Source: Puccinellia tenuiflora (Eukaryota; Streptophyta; Magnoliopsida; Poales; Poaceae). From it: a DNA stretch of 64,000 nucleotides. The translations under genes and the position numbers were made by a program. The notes below the pieces were generated by a model that saw only the letters and a program-made list of their open reading frames with translations, did not search any database and was not told where the DNA came from. Below, in pieces: positions 1 through 10,875 of this stretch (its first letter is position 1; every line of letters starts with the position of its first letter). Location: contig QRDG01000404.1 in assembly GCA_012064385.1 (NCBI GenBank), positions 62,001 through 126,000 on the forward strand. The letters run 5' to 3'.

Positions 1-775
1 GAATTGATAAAAACATAATTTCACGGGGATGACCTGATGATTGTCGATGAAGAAGAGGGGATGCCTTGGGCATCCCCAAGCTTAGACGCTTGAGTCTTCT
101 TGAATTTATAGGGGGATGCCATGGGGGAATCCCCAAGCTTGTTATTTTGTCCATCCTTCAATTTCTTTCATCATCTTCCCTCGTGGAACCTAAAAACTCC
201 CTTCGCACAAAACTTTTCATAAACTGATTAGAGGGTTAGTTCCAATAAAACAAAATTCACCTGGGTTCCACTAAGACAAATTGCACAAACTTGATTTAGA
301 ATTATCTACTGTTTACTAAACCTCAAAGGTGGCACTCCTTGCACAAAGTACCACAAATGACGTCAATAAAAGAGGCAAACACAAATAAATGCAGAATATG
401 TCAAAACTGGACAGTCTGTAAAGATCTATTTTTAGAGGCACTTACAATGCTGAAATAAGAAAACTTAAAACTAATGAAAGATAGATAAAAGTATAAGTCT
501 TGCTGTCGAAAATTTCCAGAAAAAGATAACATTCTGGAATTTTTCGAGATTTTCTACAACAGGAGCTCAGAATCTGTTTCTGGACAGCAAAACACCACTT
601 CGCACTTTCTATGCATTAGAGGCTAATTCTTGGCACACAAAAACTAAAAGCAAAGATACAATGAAGTTGATACAGAAGCAAAAACTCCATGACTCAATAA
701 AGTAAAAATAAAATTGGGTTTCCTCCCAACAAGCGGTTTTCTTTAACGCCTTTTAGCTAGGCGTGATGCCAAATA

Positions 776-1477
776 TCAAGTCTTTTCAAAATCAAGATCA
801 TTGTCATTTTTGCGAACCACATTACCTTTCGTAACTTCTATAATAGTCTTCTCACATAAGCAATTAATCTCCGTTATGTAGGGTTGAGAGCCATCCTTAT
901 TATTCTTTGTAGGCTTGCTTGCTTCATCAAAAAGATTTTCGGGTGAGATCCAAGCAAAATTATCTATTAAAGCATCGGCTATCCCTAAAAGTTTGAAGGG
1001 AACAGAGACATGATAATTATCTTTATTTTTAGCAGTACGAGTGTACTTTCTCAAGTTTGCATCCCTAACATCTAATGAATAATGAATGTTAGGATAAGTT
1101 CCAAGATGACCATAGCGAGCAAATATTTTACGAGATTCTACCACAATATCATCAAATTCATGGAAAAGGGTATCTAGAACATGATCTTTTTCTTCCCCCT
1201 TCTCCATTCTATCGAGTTTAAGGAACATTTGCTATAGTATTGGGTTAAGATTAACAAACATATGCTCAAGACGATTCACTAAACAAGAGATAGCAGAATC
1301 ATAACTATGGGTAAGCTCAACTATGGATCTTTTATCATGAACAAAGAGCTTGCTAACAAAAGTGAGGAATTCTTCAATATTATCTCTACCAATAACATCC
1401 CCACTTCCAACCTTAACCTTCTTGATGCCAAAATCAGGAGGAGACATAGGTACTAAAGAAAAGATAAAACTAAGCAA
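776..1477 (-). pseudogene. Gypsy gag-like ORF with internal TAG stop
   Basis: Two open stretches (1,477-1,232 and 1,228-776, minus strand) lie in the same frame and are separated by a single TAG at 1,232-1,234 plus one codon. Together they make one gag-like N-terminal region of about 230 codons, charged and rich in Lys/Asp/Glu. It lies just downstream of the primer-binding sites, where gag belongs. I recognise no enzymatic motif. The position supports gag; the sequence alone would not. The in-frame stop and absence of downstream pol in the window make it non-functional as seen. Confidence 0.5.
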
Positions 1478-1619
1478 ACAGGAATAAAGACTACACTAAT
1501 TTTTTTGGGTTTTAATTTTTTTAAACAAGTAAATAAACGAAACAAGAAATAAACTAAGCAAGACAAAAACAAAGTAAAGTGATTGAGAGCGCGATACTCC
1601 CCTTGCTGCAGCTCCAAAG

Positions 1620-1637
1620 TCCCCGGCAATGGCGCCA
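1620..1637 (-). other. Primer-binding site copy A (tRNA-Asp)
   Basis: The minus strand reads TGGCGCCATTGCCGGGGA, complementary to the 3' end of plant tRNA-Asp apart from one base. It is the inner of two copies 84 bp apart. Confidence 0.7.
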
Positions 1638-1703
1638 GAAAACTGCTTGATAAGCACTGGCAGAGTTGGCAGGGAATAATCTTCTTATGTGGCTTTAGTG
1701 CGC

Positions 1704-1721
1704 TCCCCGGCAATGGCGCCA
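1704..1721 (-). other. Primer-binding site copy B (tRNA-Asp)
   Basis: Same 18-mer as the copy 84 bp to the left, with the next bases (agaaaactg) also shared. This copy lies closest to the LTR and is the likely working site; the inner copy comes from a local duplication. Confidence 0.7.
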
Positions 1722-2683
1722 GAAAACTGTTTGATGGTGTATATAGAAGAGTTGGGTGGTGCCCCAAGCGAAGGCGTGGATGTAGCAAGTAGCAGTTTTC
1801 CCTCAATTAAGAACCGAGGTTTAACCGAACCAGTAGGACTTTGAAATCAACAACGAGGTTAACGTCAACGATCTCTGACGCTTAACCGTCGACGAACGTG
1901 GACCTGCTCACACTCAACCAATTACTTGGCCCCAACGGCAGGAAGGTTGTCAATCTTCCCTGTCTGTTGAAAACAAATCGGTTAAATGTATAGTTTAGTT
2001 AAATGAATTTATGGAAATAGACCTGCAAGCAAGTGAATATTAAAAGTAAGTAAACGAGGTTGTAAACAATATAAAAAGATGGACCGGGGGCCATGGGTTC
2101 TCTAGTGGTGTCTCTCTAATAAATAAAATACTCATATGAAGGGTGAACAAATTACGGTTGGGCAATTGACAAGATTATGAAACAAACTTAATCTAGCTAT
2201 ATCAAAGTGTTCATGGTAATATTCATGTAGGGATCAGAACAAGAAACAAAGACACCATCCAACTGCATCTTTGTCTAAAAAGTCCACCTAGGGATCGCTA
2301 TCCAGCCTGTCACCCATCGGTATTAAGTTGGAAGCAACAGACATTTGCATTAAGTAAAGTGTATGATGTAAGCAACATTTATAATCACGTAGAGATAAAC
2401 TCCGTTGTTTTACCCTTAGTCTCAACAGCAACCCTCGTCCTTAGACGTTTCTATCACTCGTGCCTAGGCACAAGAGGGGCATAAACCAACTATCTAGCAT
2501 AAATACTCTCTCTTTTAAAACAATAGAAAATAAAGCTACCACATTCGTCCACATAGGCTAAAAAAAATATACGTCATTGATCTTAATTCTAATGGTCAAG
2601 ATTTAAAGGATTTACGTAATATGTACATGAGCGTATTGGGTCGGACATAGAAACCTATCACGTTTGACACATACGAAACTATA

Positions 2684-2776
2684 TGAGATGGACAATCACA
2701 ATTAATCACGTGAATTAGAAAAAAAAAGAATGAGATGGACAATCACAATCAATCACGTGAATTAGAAAAAAAAAGA
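2684..2776 (+). repeat. 47-bp direct tandem repeat, two copies
   Basis: The unit from tgagatggacaatcacaa to the A-run and 'gaa' is repeated with a single T/C difference. It lies in otherwise unannotated DNA. Confidence 0.8.
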
Positions 2777-3534
2777 AAAACATACATGATCGTGTCCAGC
2801 CTCAACACGTATATACGCTTCTTTCTCCAACCCGCATAACTCTCCACTTTCGTTCGATCATCGTCCTAAAAAAGATAGGATCTCTAAACGGCGTCGCCTC
2901 CCGATCTCCACTTTCGATTGATCATCCTAAAATCTAAACGGCGGCGGTTCATCTTTTTGTTCACCGTCAATTGTTTGCTCCGGCAGCAAGGCATGCCCAC
3001 CTATTGAGATTTATATTTTTGCCGGTGCTAGGTGGTCATCTCTCGCCGTGCGTCTTCCGTGTTGGCCCGCAAGGTGCAGCTACGGCTTGCCTTCGTCGGC
3101 AACGACTTGAACAAAAAAGCGAGATCGGCCCACCCCGTGTGCATGCGTTGCTTCAAATATTATTCTAGAAGCTGCCATACTATATGCATTAACTCGACCA
3201 ACTAATCATTTGTTCTCTCCAGTTGAGCCAATATAGTTAATTTGGTTTGAAGATTAGTCTTTTCAGAGAAATATATGGATTCAGACTTCAGCTACTAATA
3301 TTATCTGAAGGTCATCAACGTACAGCTTGCATGGCCTCTCGATCCTGACATTTGGGTTAATATTTGGACTGAGAAGAAACAATGCCAACCCAGGGAAGAC
3401 ATGCTACATGCCTCCTTCCATCGTTTCCTAGGGTATTCCAATTGAGTCTCAGGTTATCTATCCGGTTTTGCATACCATCATCTAAACCTTTATTTATCTG
3501 ATCGCATCTGTTTTGTTTCTTCGATTATGCAAGG

Positions 3535-3610
3535 GGGACAGTTCATCTACACCAGGTAATTACAACTTAACTATGTAATCGGGACAGTTCATCTACATCA
3601 GGTAATTACA
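3535..3610 (+). repeat. 46-bp direct tandem repeat, about 1.7 copies
   Basis: gggacagttcatctacaccaggtaattacaa recurs 46 bp later with one C/T change. Confidence 0.8.
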
Positions 3611-3944
3611 AGTTTTACAACTAATAGACCTCATCCATGTTTTCCTTCTGCCCCTTTGATACCCTGTACGAGCTGATTAGATGATATTTGTGTTCAGATT
3701 TTTCTTCACTAGGTGCTGAAAGGAACTCCCGTGTCTGATTAAGGCACTGATACGTGTTTGGTTATCAATCTGAGAGAGTCGTTACCATAAATTTCAGATC
3801 AAAGCCCAAGCGATGAAGAGATAAATAGCTGAGTGCGGACGGTAAGGATGTACTGGCCTGATGAGCTTCCCATCTAGGCTTTGGCTGCATCCCGTGTAGG
3901 TATTGGCTACAAACACACTAGTAGAAAATGAGGCTTTGGGAAGG

Positions 3945-4240
3945 GGGCTGGAGAGCCATTAGTCCCGGTTGCAACACCACCCGGGACCAATGCCTGGCAT
4001 TGGTCCCGGTTCGACCTGCCTCCGCGCCGTGAGCCAATAGTCCCGGTTGGGCTGGGGGTATTAGTCCTGGTTCGGGCTACCAACCGGGACTAATGCTCTA
4101 CCGGAGCTTTCGTCCCGGTTGGTAGCCCGAACCGGGACTAATAGTGGGAGCATTAGTCCCGGTTCGGGCTACCAACCGGGACTAAAGCTCCGGCAGAGCA
4201 TTAGTCCCGGTTGGTAGCCCGAACCGGGACTAATGCCCCC
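3945..4240. repeat. Left subterminal repeat block of the CACTA element
   Basis: About ten copies of 'agtcccggtt' or its complement alternate in orientation. Units such as ttagtcccggttggtagcc pair with nearby inverted units, so single-stranded copies or transcripts could fold into long hairpins. Confidence 0.85.
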
Positions 4241-4244
4241 TGCC

Positions 4245-4250
4245 TATAAA
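4245..4250 (+). promoter_or_regulatory. TATA box for the CACTA transposase gene
   Basis: TATAAA in the context tgcctataaagcc lies at the inner edge of the left subterminal repeats, about 340 bp before the transposase start. The sequence between it and the start probably holds a 5' leader intron, because the coding region begins just after an AT-rich stretch and 'tgcag'. Confidence 0.5.
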
Positions 4251-4585
4251 GCCAGCAGCCAGCCGATCTACTCTATTTTTTTTCTGCTAGGAGGTGTGAG
4301 AGGTGGGTGCTAGTTTTTTTTTCCTTTGCTATGCACTAGAGGTGTTCGATGAAATGCCCGAGCCACATTTCAGTTCACACAAAATGATATGAGGTGCCCG
4401 AGCCACCCTTAGGCTTTGTCCTCTCTCTTTCCTCCGATCGATCAAGGTTAATTAGCAACCTAGCTTTGTCTTTTAATTTCATCTGTAATTGATACAAATT
4501 TTGCATGTGTCGATATACGGTGGTCATTTCAGTATTGAACATGTATTTTAATTGAATTTGATAAACTTAATTATATGATATGCAG

Positions 4586-7500
4586 ATGGATGCCCGGCGG
4601 CGATGGATGTACGGCGATCGACGCAGTTCCGATTTTCTTGCAGGCTTGCATAAATATATCCATGTGGCTGAGACAAACAAAGAGGATGGTTTTATGCCTT
4701 GTCCATGTGTGGACTGTCGGAACGTTAAGGAGCATTCTTCCTCGAAAACCCTTCAAGGCCACCTGCTTCGGAGAGGTTTCATGCCCAGCTATAATTGTTG
4801 GACCAAGCACGGAGAAAGAGGGGTTATGATGGAAGACGATGAAGAAGAAAATGATGATGAGAACTATCGTATGTTCTCTGAAGAATACGGTGATACTGCG
4901 ATGGAAGACAATGAAGAAGAAGGAGGTGAAGAACAACGGACGCCAGATGAGCATGCTGATGGTCTTGGTCGGGTCATTTCCGATGTACAACGAGAATGCG
5001 ATACAGAAAAGGAGAATCTGAAGTTGGAGGCCATGCTAGAGGATCACAAAAAGTTGTTGTACCCAAATTGCGAAGATGGCAGCACAAAGCTCGGTACCAC
5101 ACTGGAATTGCTGAAATGGAAGGCAGAGACTGGTTTATCTGACAAGGAATTTGAAAAGTTACTGAAAATAATGAAGCCGAAGCTTCCAAAGGATAACGAA
5201 CTGCCCGAGACTACGTACGAAGCAAAGAAGGCTATCTGCCCTCTAGGATTAGATGTGCAGAAGATACATGCATGCATCAATGACTGCATCCTTTACCGCG
5301 GTGAGGAGTATGATAATTTGGATGCATGTCCGGTATGTAATGCACTGCGATACAAGATCAGACAAGATGATCCTGGTGATGTTGAGGGCGATGACGAGCC
5401 CGTCAGGAAGAAGATTCCTGCTAAGGTTATGTGGTATGCTCCTATAATACCACGGTTGAAACGTCTGTTCAGAAACAAAGAGCATGCCAGGTTGTTGCGA
5501 TGGCACAAAGAAGAGCGTAAGAAAGACGGGAAGTTGAGACACCCCGCCGATGGGTCTCAATGGAGAAAAATCGAGAGATTACCCGGACTTTGCAGGTGAC
5601 GTAAGGAACTTATGGTTTGGTCTAAGTACAGACGGTATGAATCCTTTTGGGGAGCAGAGCTGCAGTCACAGCACCTGGCCCGTGACTCTATGTATCTACA
5701 ACCTTCCTCCTTGGTTGTGCATGAAGCGGAAGTTCATTATGATGCCAGTTCTCATCCAAGGCCCGAAGCAACCCGGCAACGACATTGATGTGTACCTAAG
5801 GCCATTAGTTGATGAACTTTTGCAGTTGTGGGCCATACCAGGTGTTGCTGTTCGTAACCATCAATGATTGGCCTGCTCTTAGTAACATTTCAGGACAGTC
5901 AAACAAGGGATACAACGCATGCACGCACTGTTTAGATAAGACTAAAGGTACATATTTGGAAAAAAGTAAAAAGGTCGTGTACCTGGGGTGTTGTCAATTT
6001 CTTCCAGGCAGTCACCCCGTAAGAAAGAAAGGCAAGCATTTCAATGGTGAGGCAGATCACCGGAAGAAGCCTAAGCTCCCTGATGGTGATGTTATATTTG
6101 GTATGGTCAAGGACATAGAAGTAATCTTTGGAAAGGGTCCTGGCGGTCATTCTGTTCCGAAAGACGTCGCTACCGGACACGCGCCCATGTGGAAGAAGAA
6201 ATCTATATTTTGGGAGCTACCCTATTGGAAAGTCCTAGAGGTTCGGTCTTCAATCGACGTGATGCACGTGACAAAGAATATTTGCGTAAACCTGCTAGGC
6301 TTCCTCGGCGTGTATGGGAAGACAAAAGATACACCGGAAGCAAGGGAGGACCAGCAGCGTATGAAAGACCCAAACAACAAGCATACGGATAAAGGGCGTC
6401 ATTACTTAAGCAGCTACGCTCTTACGAAAGCAGAGAAGGAAATATTTTTTGAGTGCCTAAGCAGTATCAAGGTCCCGGCTGGCTTCTCGTCAAATATAAA
6501 GGGAATAATAAATATGGCAGATAAAAAATTCCAAAACCTGAAGTCTCATGATTGCCATGTGATTATGACGCAGTTGCTTCCGATTACATTGAGGGGGCTT
6601 CTATCAGAAAATGTTCGAGTACCCATTGTGAAGCTATGTGCATTTCTCAATGCAATATCTCAGAAGGTAATCGATCCAGAAAGTCTGACAAGGTTACAGA
6701 AGGATGTGGCCCAATGTCTTGTTAGTTTTGAGTTGGTGTTCCCCCCATCATTTTTCAATATTATGACGCATCTCCTGGTTCACCTAGTCGACGAGATTGC
6801 AATTCTCGGTCCTGTATTTTTACACAATATGTTCCCCTTCGAGAGGTTCATGGGAGTCTTGAAGAAATATGTTCATAACCGTGCTAGGCCAGAAGGAAGC
6901 ATCTCCAAAGGCTATGGAACAGAGGAGGTCATTGAGTTTTGTGTTGACTTTATTCCCGACATTAAGTCGATTGGTCTTCCTGAATCGCGGCATGAGGGGA
7001 GACTTAGTGGAAAAGGCACGCTAGGAAAGAAAGCAATGATATGTAGGGACGGGCATTCTTTCACTCAAGCACACTACACAGTTCTACAAAGTTCCACCTT
7101 CGTGGCTCCGTATATCGAGGTACACAAGAATAGTGTACGCTCCAAAAACCCAGGGAAGCCTGACTCCTGGATTAAACAAAAACACATGGAGACTTTCGGC
7201 AGTTGGTTGTGATTACATCTAATGAATGACACCGATGTTGGAGATCAACTCTACTTATTGGCCGCGTCACCATCTTTGACTGTATTGACTTTCCAAGGGT
7301 ACGAGATAAATGGGAATACATTTTACATGATTGTCCAAGATAAAAAGAGTACCAACCAAAACAGTGGTATTCGCTTTGATGCAACAGACGAGAATGGACA
7401 AAAGGACACATACTATGGTTACATAGAGGAGATATGGGAACTTGACTATGGACCTACTTTTAAGGTCCCTTTGTTTCGGTGCAGTTGGGTCAACATGAAT

Positions 7501-7859
7501 GGAGAAGGGGTAAAGGTAGACCAGCTGTACGGAATGACAACAGTGGATCTCAAGAATCTTGCGTACAGAGACGAACCATTCGTCCTAGCCAATGATGTGG
7601 CTCAGGTTTTCTATGTGAAGGACATGAGTTCCAGACCAAAAAAAGAAAAGATAAGGAAACAAATACAGCACATGATGAGCCAAAGCGTCACATAGTTCTT
7701 TCAGGAAAAAGAAACATCGCGGGAGTCGAGGACAAGACAGACATGTCAGCAGACTATAATAAGTTTGATGAAATTCCGCCATTCACAGTGAAAACTGACC
7801 CAAGCATCCCGTTAAATAATGAAGAAACTCCATGGTTAAGGCCGAAGAAGCGATCATGA
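4586..7859 (+). pseudogene. CACTA TNP2-type transposase, broken
   Basis: The N-terminal part (4,586-5,599) has the transposase-associated zinc region (CPCVDCRN) followed by an acidic stretch and the start of the TNP2 domain. The TNP2 core follows in a shifted frame (about 5,560-5,867) with recognisable blocks STDGMNPFG and YNLPPWLCMKRKF, then in a third frame (5,809-7,212) with NDWPALSN, DVMHVTKN and MFPFERFMGVLKKYV. A DUF4216 domain follows (7,222-7,695) in the same frame after a TGA at 7,210-7,212, and the C-terminal tail is in yet another frame, ending at 7,859. At least three frame changes and one in-frame stop are present. The start at 4,586 (MDARRRWMYG) is preferred over 4,580 because it follows a possible splice acceptor. 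Transposases of this kind cut at the CACTA ends; this copy cannot make the full protein. Confidence 0.85.
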
Positions 7860-8339
7860 TCTAAGTATGAGTGTAATAGTATATAAAACAATTTATGTAT
7901 GAGTGTTCTCAAAACCTTTTTATGTATGAGTGTTGACAAAAACTGGTGAGAAGTTCGTGTACAAAACACACGGTATCACTTGCATACAAACCATATTCGG
8001 TCGATGAACTCAAGGATTTCTAGATAGAACAAAACACACGGTGTCACCTGCATACAACCCTACTGTGGCTAGAGAGTGCCCGCATATCAAATGCACCGTA
8101 GGGCGTATGCAGGTGAAACCGTTTGATTTGTATTCGGTCGATGAACTGAATGATCAGAGCGCCTTGCCGCTGCTTGGATCCGTCATTGTGTCACCCTAAT
8201 CCAGTGGTTGGATTCAACCTACCCGAGGGCTTGTGTTAGGGAACATGCCAGCGGGTAGGCTAAATCCAACCATTGGGTTCGGTGGCAAAGGTAGACGCTC
8301 GTTGTGTGCCGTTTCGCTGCAGGGACGTCGCTATTTATA
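7860..8339. other. Non-coding spacer inside the CACTA element
   Basis: AT-rich 3' region of the transposase gene. Near-repeats are visible: gtatgagtgt at about 7,865, 7,899 and 7,927, and 'aaaacacacggt.tcac.tgcatacaa' at about 7,963 and 8,033. The sentence-like motif ggtcgatgaact recurs at about 7,999 and 8,138 and again (ggtcaatgaact) near 9,581. No gene seen. Confidence 0.5.
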
Positions 8340-8945
8340 GACGATCCGTGTGCTTCTTTAGTCCCGGTTGGTAACACGAACCGGGACTAAAGGCCCTGAT
8401 CCAACAGCTCACAAGCGCTCGAAGGAAACACACGATCCGTGTGCTTCTGATCCAACGGCTCACAAGCGCTCTAAAGAAACACACCCTGATCCAACGGCTC
8501 ACAAGCGCTTGAAAGAAACACACGATCCGTGTGCTTCTTTAGTCCCGGTTGGTAACACGAACCGGGACTAAAGGCCCTGATCCAACAGCTCACAAGCGCT
8601 CGAAGGAAACACACGATCCGTGTGCTTCTGATCCAACGGCTCACAAGCGCTCTAAAGAAACACACCCCTGATCCAACGGCTCACAAGCGCTTGAAAGAAA
8701 CACACGATCCGTGTGCTTCTTTAGTCCCGGTTGGTAACACGAACCAGGACTAAAGGCCCTGATCCAACAGATCACAAGCGCTCGAAGGAAACACACGATC
8801 CGTGTGCTTCTGATCCAACGGCTCATTAGCGCTCTAAAGAAACACACCCCTGATCCAACGGCTCACAAGCGCTTGAAAGAAACACACGATCCGTGTGCTT
8901 CTTTAGTCCCGGTTGGTAACACGAACCGGGACTAAAGGCCCTGAT
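8340..8945 (+). repeat. 182-bp tandem array, about 3.3 copies, each with a CACTA hairpin
   Basis: Four copies of tttagtcccggttggtaac followed by its inverse start near 8,358, 8,539, 8,721 and 8,903 (period 181-182 bp). Each unit also contains three degenerate ~50-bp subunits of the form gatccaacggctcacaagcgct..gaaacacac. The copies differ by only a few bases, so the array expanded recently. Confidence 0.92.
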
Positions 8946-8948
8946 CAC

Positions 8949-8956
8949 ATATATAT
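8949..8956 (+). promoter_or_regulatory. TATA-like box before the 175-codon ORF
   Basis: atatatat lies about 45 bp before the ATG at 8,999, immediately after the last tandem-array unit. The 182-bp array could therefore act as its upstream region; this is inference. Confidence 0.35.
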
Positions 8957-8998
8957 GTAGGCTTGGCCGCCATTGCCATATCACATCTAAACTCTTCC

Positions 8999-9526
8999 AT
9001 GGCTTCCACCGTACTAAGCTACCGTCAGGCGGAGGAGCTTTCCGCCTCGAACTACCCCTGCCCGCCCGGCTACTGCGTCCCCGCCAGCTGGATGCTGAGC
9101 GCCGGAGGCGTGCCAGTCCCTCCTGTCCCTCATGGTGTGGCGCGCCGGGCGGCCATCACGAACCACTACTACCTCGAGCTCACGCCGGAGCAGCGGATGG
9201 ATCCCCGCTGGCATCCCGACTACCGCCCGACTTGGGACGCCTTCTTCATCAATCGGCGTAAGAGGGCGCTCGCCAGGTACGAGGGGGACGGCCCGCCTCC
9301 TTCGGACTTCAACGAGGCCGGCCGTCAGCTGTGGTGGGCTGGCCGAACTCTACAGGGCGTTATGAACTACATCACGGCCGGCGATAACCCCCGCCTGCGC
9401 TACCCTCAGATCCAGTCCAGGCGTGCTCACCCGTCGAGGTGGGAGCCACGAGCGCCGTCCGATGACAGCGACGACGACGACGATTACGAGGACGAGTATT
9501 ATAGGCCTAGGCAGGAGTATGACTAA
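8999..9526 (+). CDS. Unknown 175-residue protein inside CACTA element
   Basis: An uninterrupted GC-rich frame starting with ATG at 8,999 (MASTVLSYRQ). It is much more GC-rich than the AT-rich repeats around it, which suggests a sequence of different origin, perhaps a captured host gene fragment. Visible features: a Pro-rich start (YPCPPGYCVPASW), a central basic and aromatic block with DPRWHPDYRPTWDAFF and RRKRALARYEGDGPPPS, a WWAGRTLQ segment, and an acidic tail with a run of Asp (SDDDDDYEDEYY). There is no signal peptide, membrane segment or enzyme motif that I recognise. I believe similar proteins recur in Triticeae transposon DNA but cannot confirm that here. The open frame, TATA-like box and lack of breaks contrast with the broken transposase next to it. 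Confidence 0.55.
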   Translation: MASTVLSYRQAEELSASNYPCPPGYCVPASWMLSAGGVPVPPVPHGVARRAAITNHYYLELTPEQRMDPRWHPDYRPTWDAFFINRRKRALARYEGDGPPPSDFNEAGRQLWWAGRTLQGVMNYITAGDNPRLRYPQIQSRRAHPSRWEPRAPSDDSDDDDDYEDEYYRPRQEYD

Positions 9527-9641
9527 GATTGTTAGGACAAATTATCCAGTTATGTCATTTCGTATAAATGATTTGTATTCGGTCAATGAACTAGTTATTA
9601 TCAAATGATCCACTGTGAGGGTTTCTTCAGAGGGTTTAACT

Positions 9642-10200
9642 AATTTGATATATTATTTGTATTTTTCTGATAAACAGATCAAAAGATATTAAATTTATAA
9701 GTTTAACTAATGTCTTAATGAATTTATAAGTTTATTACAATTTTTTAAACTTAATCTCAAACAAAGTTGAATTTGATATAAATATATATTACATTTTTTT
9801 GAACAATTTGATATATTATTTGTATTTTTCTGATAAACAGATCAAAAGATATTAAATTTATAAGTTTAACTAATGTCTTAATGAATTTATAAGTTTATTA
9901 CAATTTTTTTAAAATTAATCTCAAACAAAGTTGAATTTGATATAAGTATATAGATTATATTTTTTGAACAATTTGATATATTATTTGTATTTTTATGATA
10001 AACAGATTAAAAGATATTAAATTTATAAGTTTAACTAATGTCTTAATGAATTTATAAGTTTATTACAATTTTTTAAAAATTAATCTCAAACAAAGTTGAA
10101 TTTGATATAAGTATATAGATTATATTTTTTGAACAATTTGATATATTATTTGTATTTTTCTGATAAACATGTTAAAAGATATTAAATTTATAAGTTTATT
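9642..10200 (+). repeat. 165-bp AT-rich tandem array, about 3.4 copies
   Basis: Units start with aatttgatatattatttg at 9,642, 9,805, 9,970 and 10,135 (period 163-165 bp) and include gaatttataagtttattaca and caaacaaagttgaatttgata. Copies differ by a few substitutions and small indels. No coding potential. Confidence 0.92.
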
Positions 10201-10230
10201 GCATTTTTAAACTCTTTATTAAAAAAAATA

Positions 10231-10430
10231 CCTTTAGTCCCGGTTGGAACCAAAAACCGGACCTAAAGGTATTTTGGCGCGCGCCTTTTCGGTGCCGCCA
10301 AAAATTGCCTTTAGGTCCGGTTGGAGGCCCCAACCGGGACTAAAGGGTTGGCCTTTAGGTCTGGTTGGTGGCACCAACCAGACCTAAAGACCCTTTGGTC
10401 CCGGTTGGTGGCACCAACCGGACCTAAAGG
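10231..10430. repeat. Inverted CACTA-type repeat units, hairpin cluster
   Basis: Four inverted pairs based on cctttagtcccggttgg / ccaaccgggactaaagg and the variant with 'ggtccggttgg' lie within 200 bp. They resemble the element's terminal repeats but are internal, just before the GC-rich leader. Confidence 0.8.
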
Positions 10431-10439
10431 TCTGCCTCC

Positions 10440-10865
10440 TTTAAATCTGGCCGGCCTCTTCTTCTTCCCCCAAACTCCTCTCATTTCGACTAAGGACCGG
10501 CGCGTAGGAACCGACGCCGATGCTGTCAGGCTGCCCAAATCCGCCGCCGGCCTCCACACGTCGCCGCCCTCCGCCGCGCCTCCTCCCCCGGCCGCTTCTC
10601 CTCCTCCGGCCTCGCCTCAACGCGCCGCCGTCGGCCTCCACACGCCGCCGTCGGGCCGACCTCCTCCACGCGCCGCCGTCGGCCTCCACACGCCGCCCTC
10701 GCCGCTTGCCGGCCGCCGCCGTCCTCCTCATTTTCCCTGGCCGATCGGCCCCCCTCGCCGGCCGCCGCTTTCCTCCTATTTGCCGGCCGCCGTCCTCCTC
10801 CTTTTCGGCCGCCGTCCTCGCCGGCCCCTCCTCCTCTTCTTCTCCTGCAGGTAATTCCTCTCCTC
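10440..10865 (+). other. GC-rich, CCG-repeat leader, not called as a gene
   Basis: The stretch is rich in CCGCCG and CTCCTC triplets and gives proline- and arginine-rich readings in every frame on both strands, so open frames here are composition artefacts. A possible splice donor (ctgcag/gtaattcc, near 10,851) suggests a 5' leader exon of the next CACTA gene at 11,758. Inference only. Confidence 0.4.
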
Positions 10866-10875
10866 CTCACTTTTT

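Larger units (their letters stand above)
1..2560 (-). mobile_element. Gypsy LTR retrotransposon fragment (tRNA-Asp primed)
   Basis: Read on the minus strand, an LTR-like stretch (about 2,560 down to 1,731) is followed by two primer-binding sites complementary to the 3' end of tRNA-Asp, then by a gag-like reading frame and AT-rich internal sequence down to base 1. The region has the look of common Triticeae Gypsy families of the Sabrina/WHAM kind, but I cannot fix the family by eye. Only the 5' part of the element is in the window: no protease, reverse transcriptase or integrase is visible. The outer LTR boundary near 2,560 is approximate and no target duplication was found, so the element is probably truncated. 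Confidence 0.65.
2561..3915. other. Intergenic stretch with short local duplications
   Basis: No convincing coding sequence. A 47-bp unit (tgagatggacaatcacaa...) occurs twice from 2,684 and 2,731. The phrase ctccactttcg..gatcat occurs twice around 2,846-2,950. A 46-bp unit starting gggacagttcatctac occurs at 3,535 and 3,581. A 65-codon open frame at 2,971-3,168 is short, has no supporting features and was not called. Confidence 0.5.

Noticed and set aside
8340..8945. Regularly spaced repeats that might suggest a CRISPR array
   Set aside because: Units are contiguous 182-bp tandem copies with no unique spacers, in a plant transposon.
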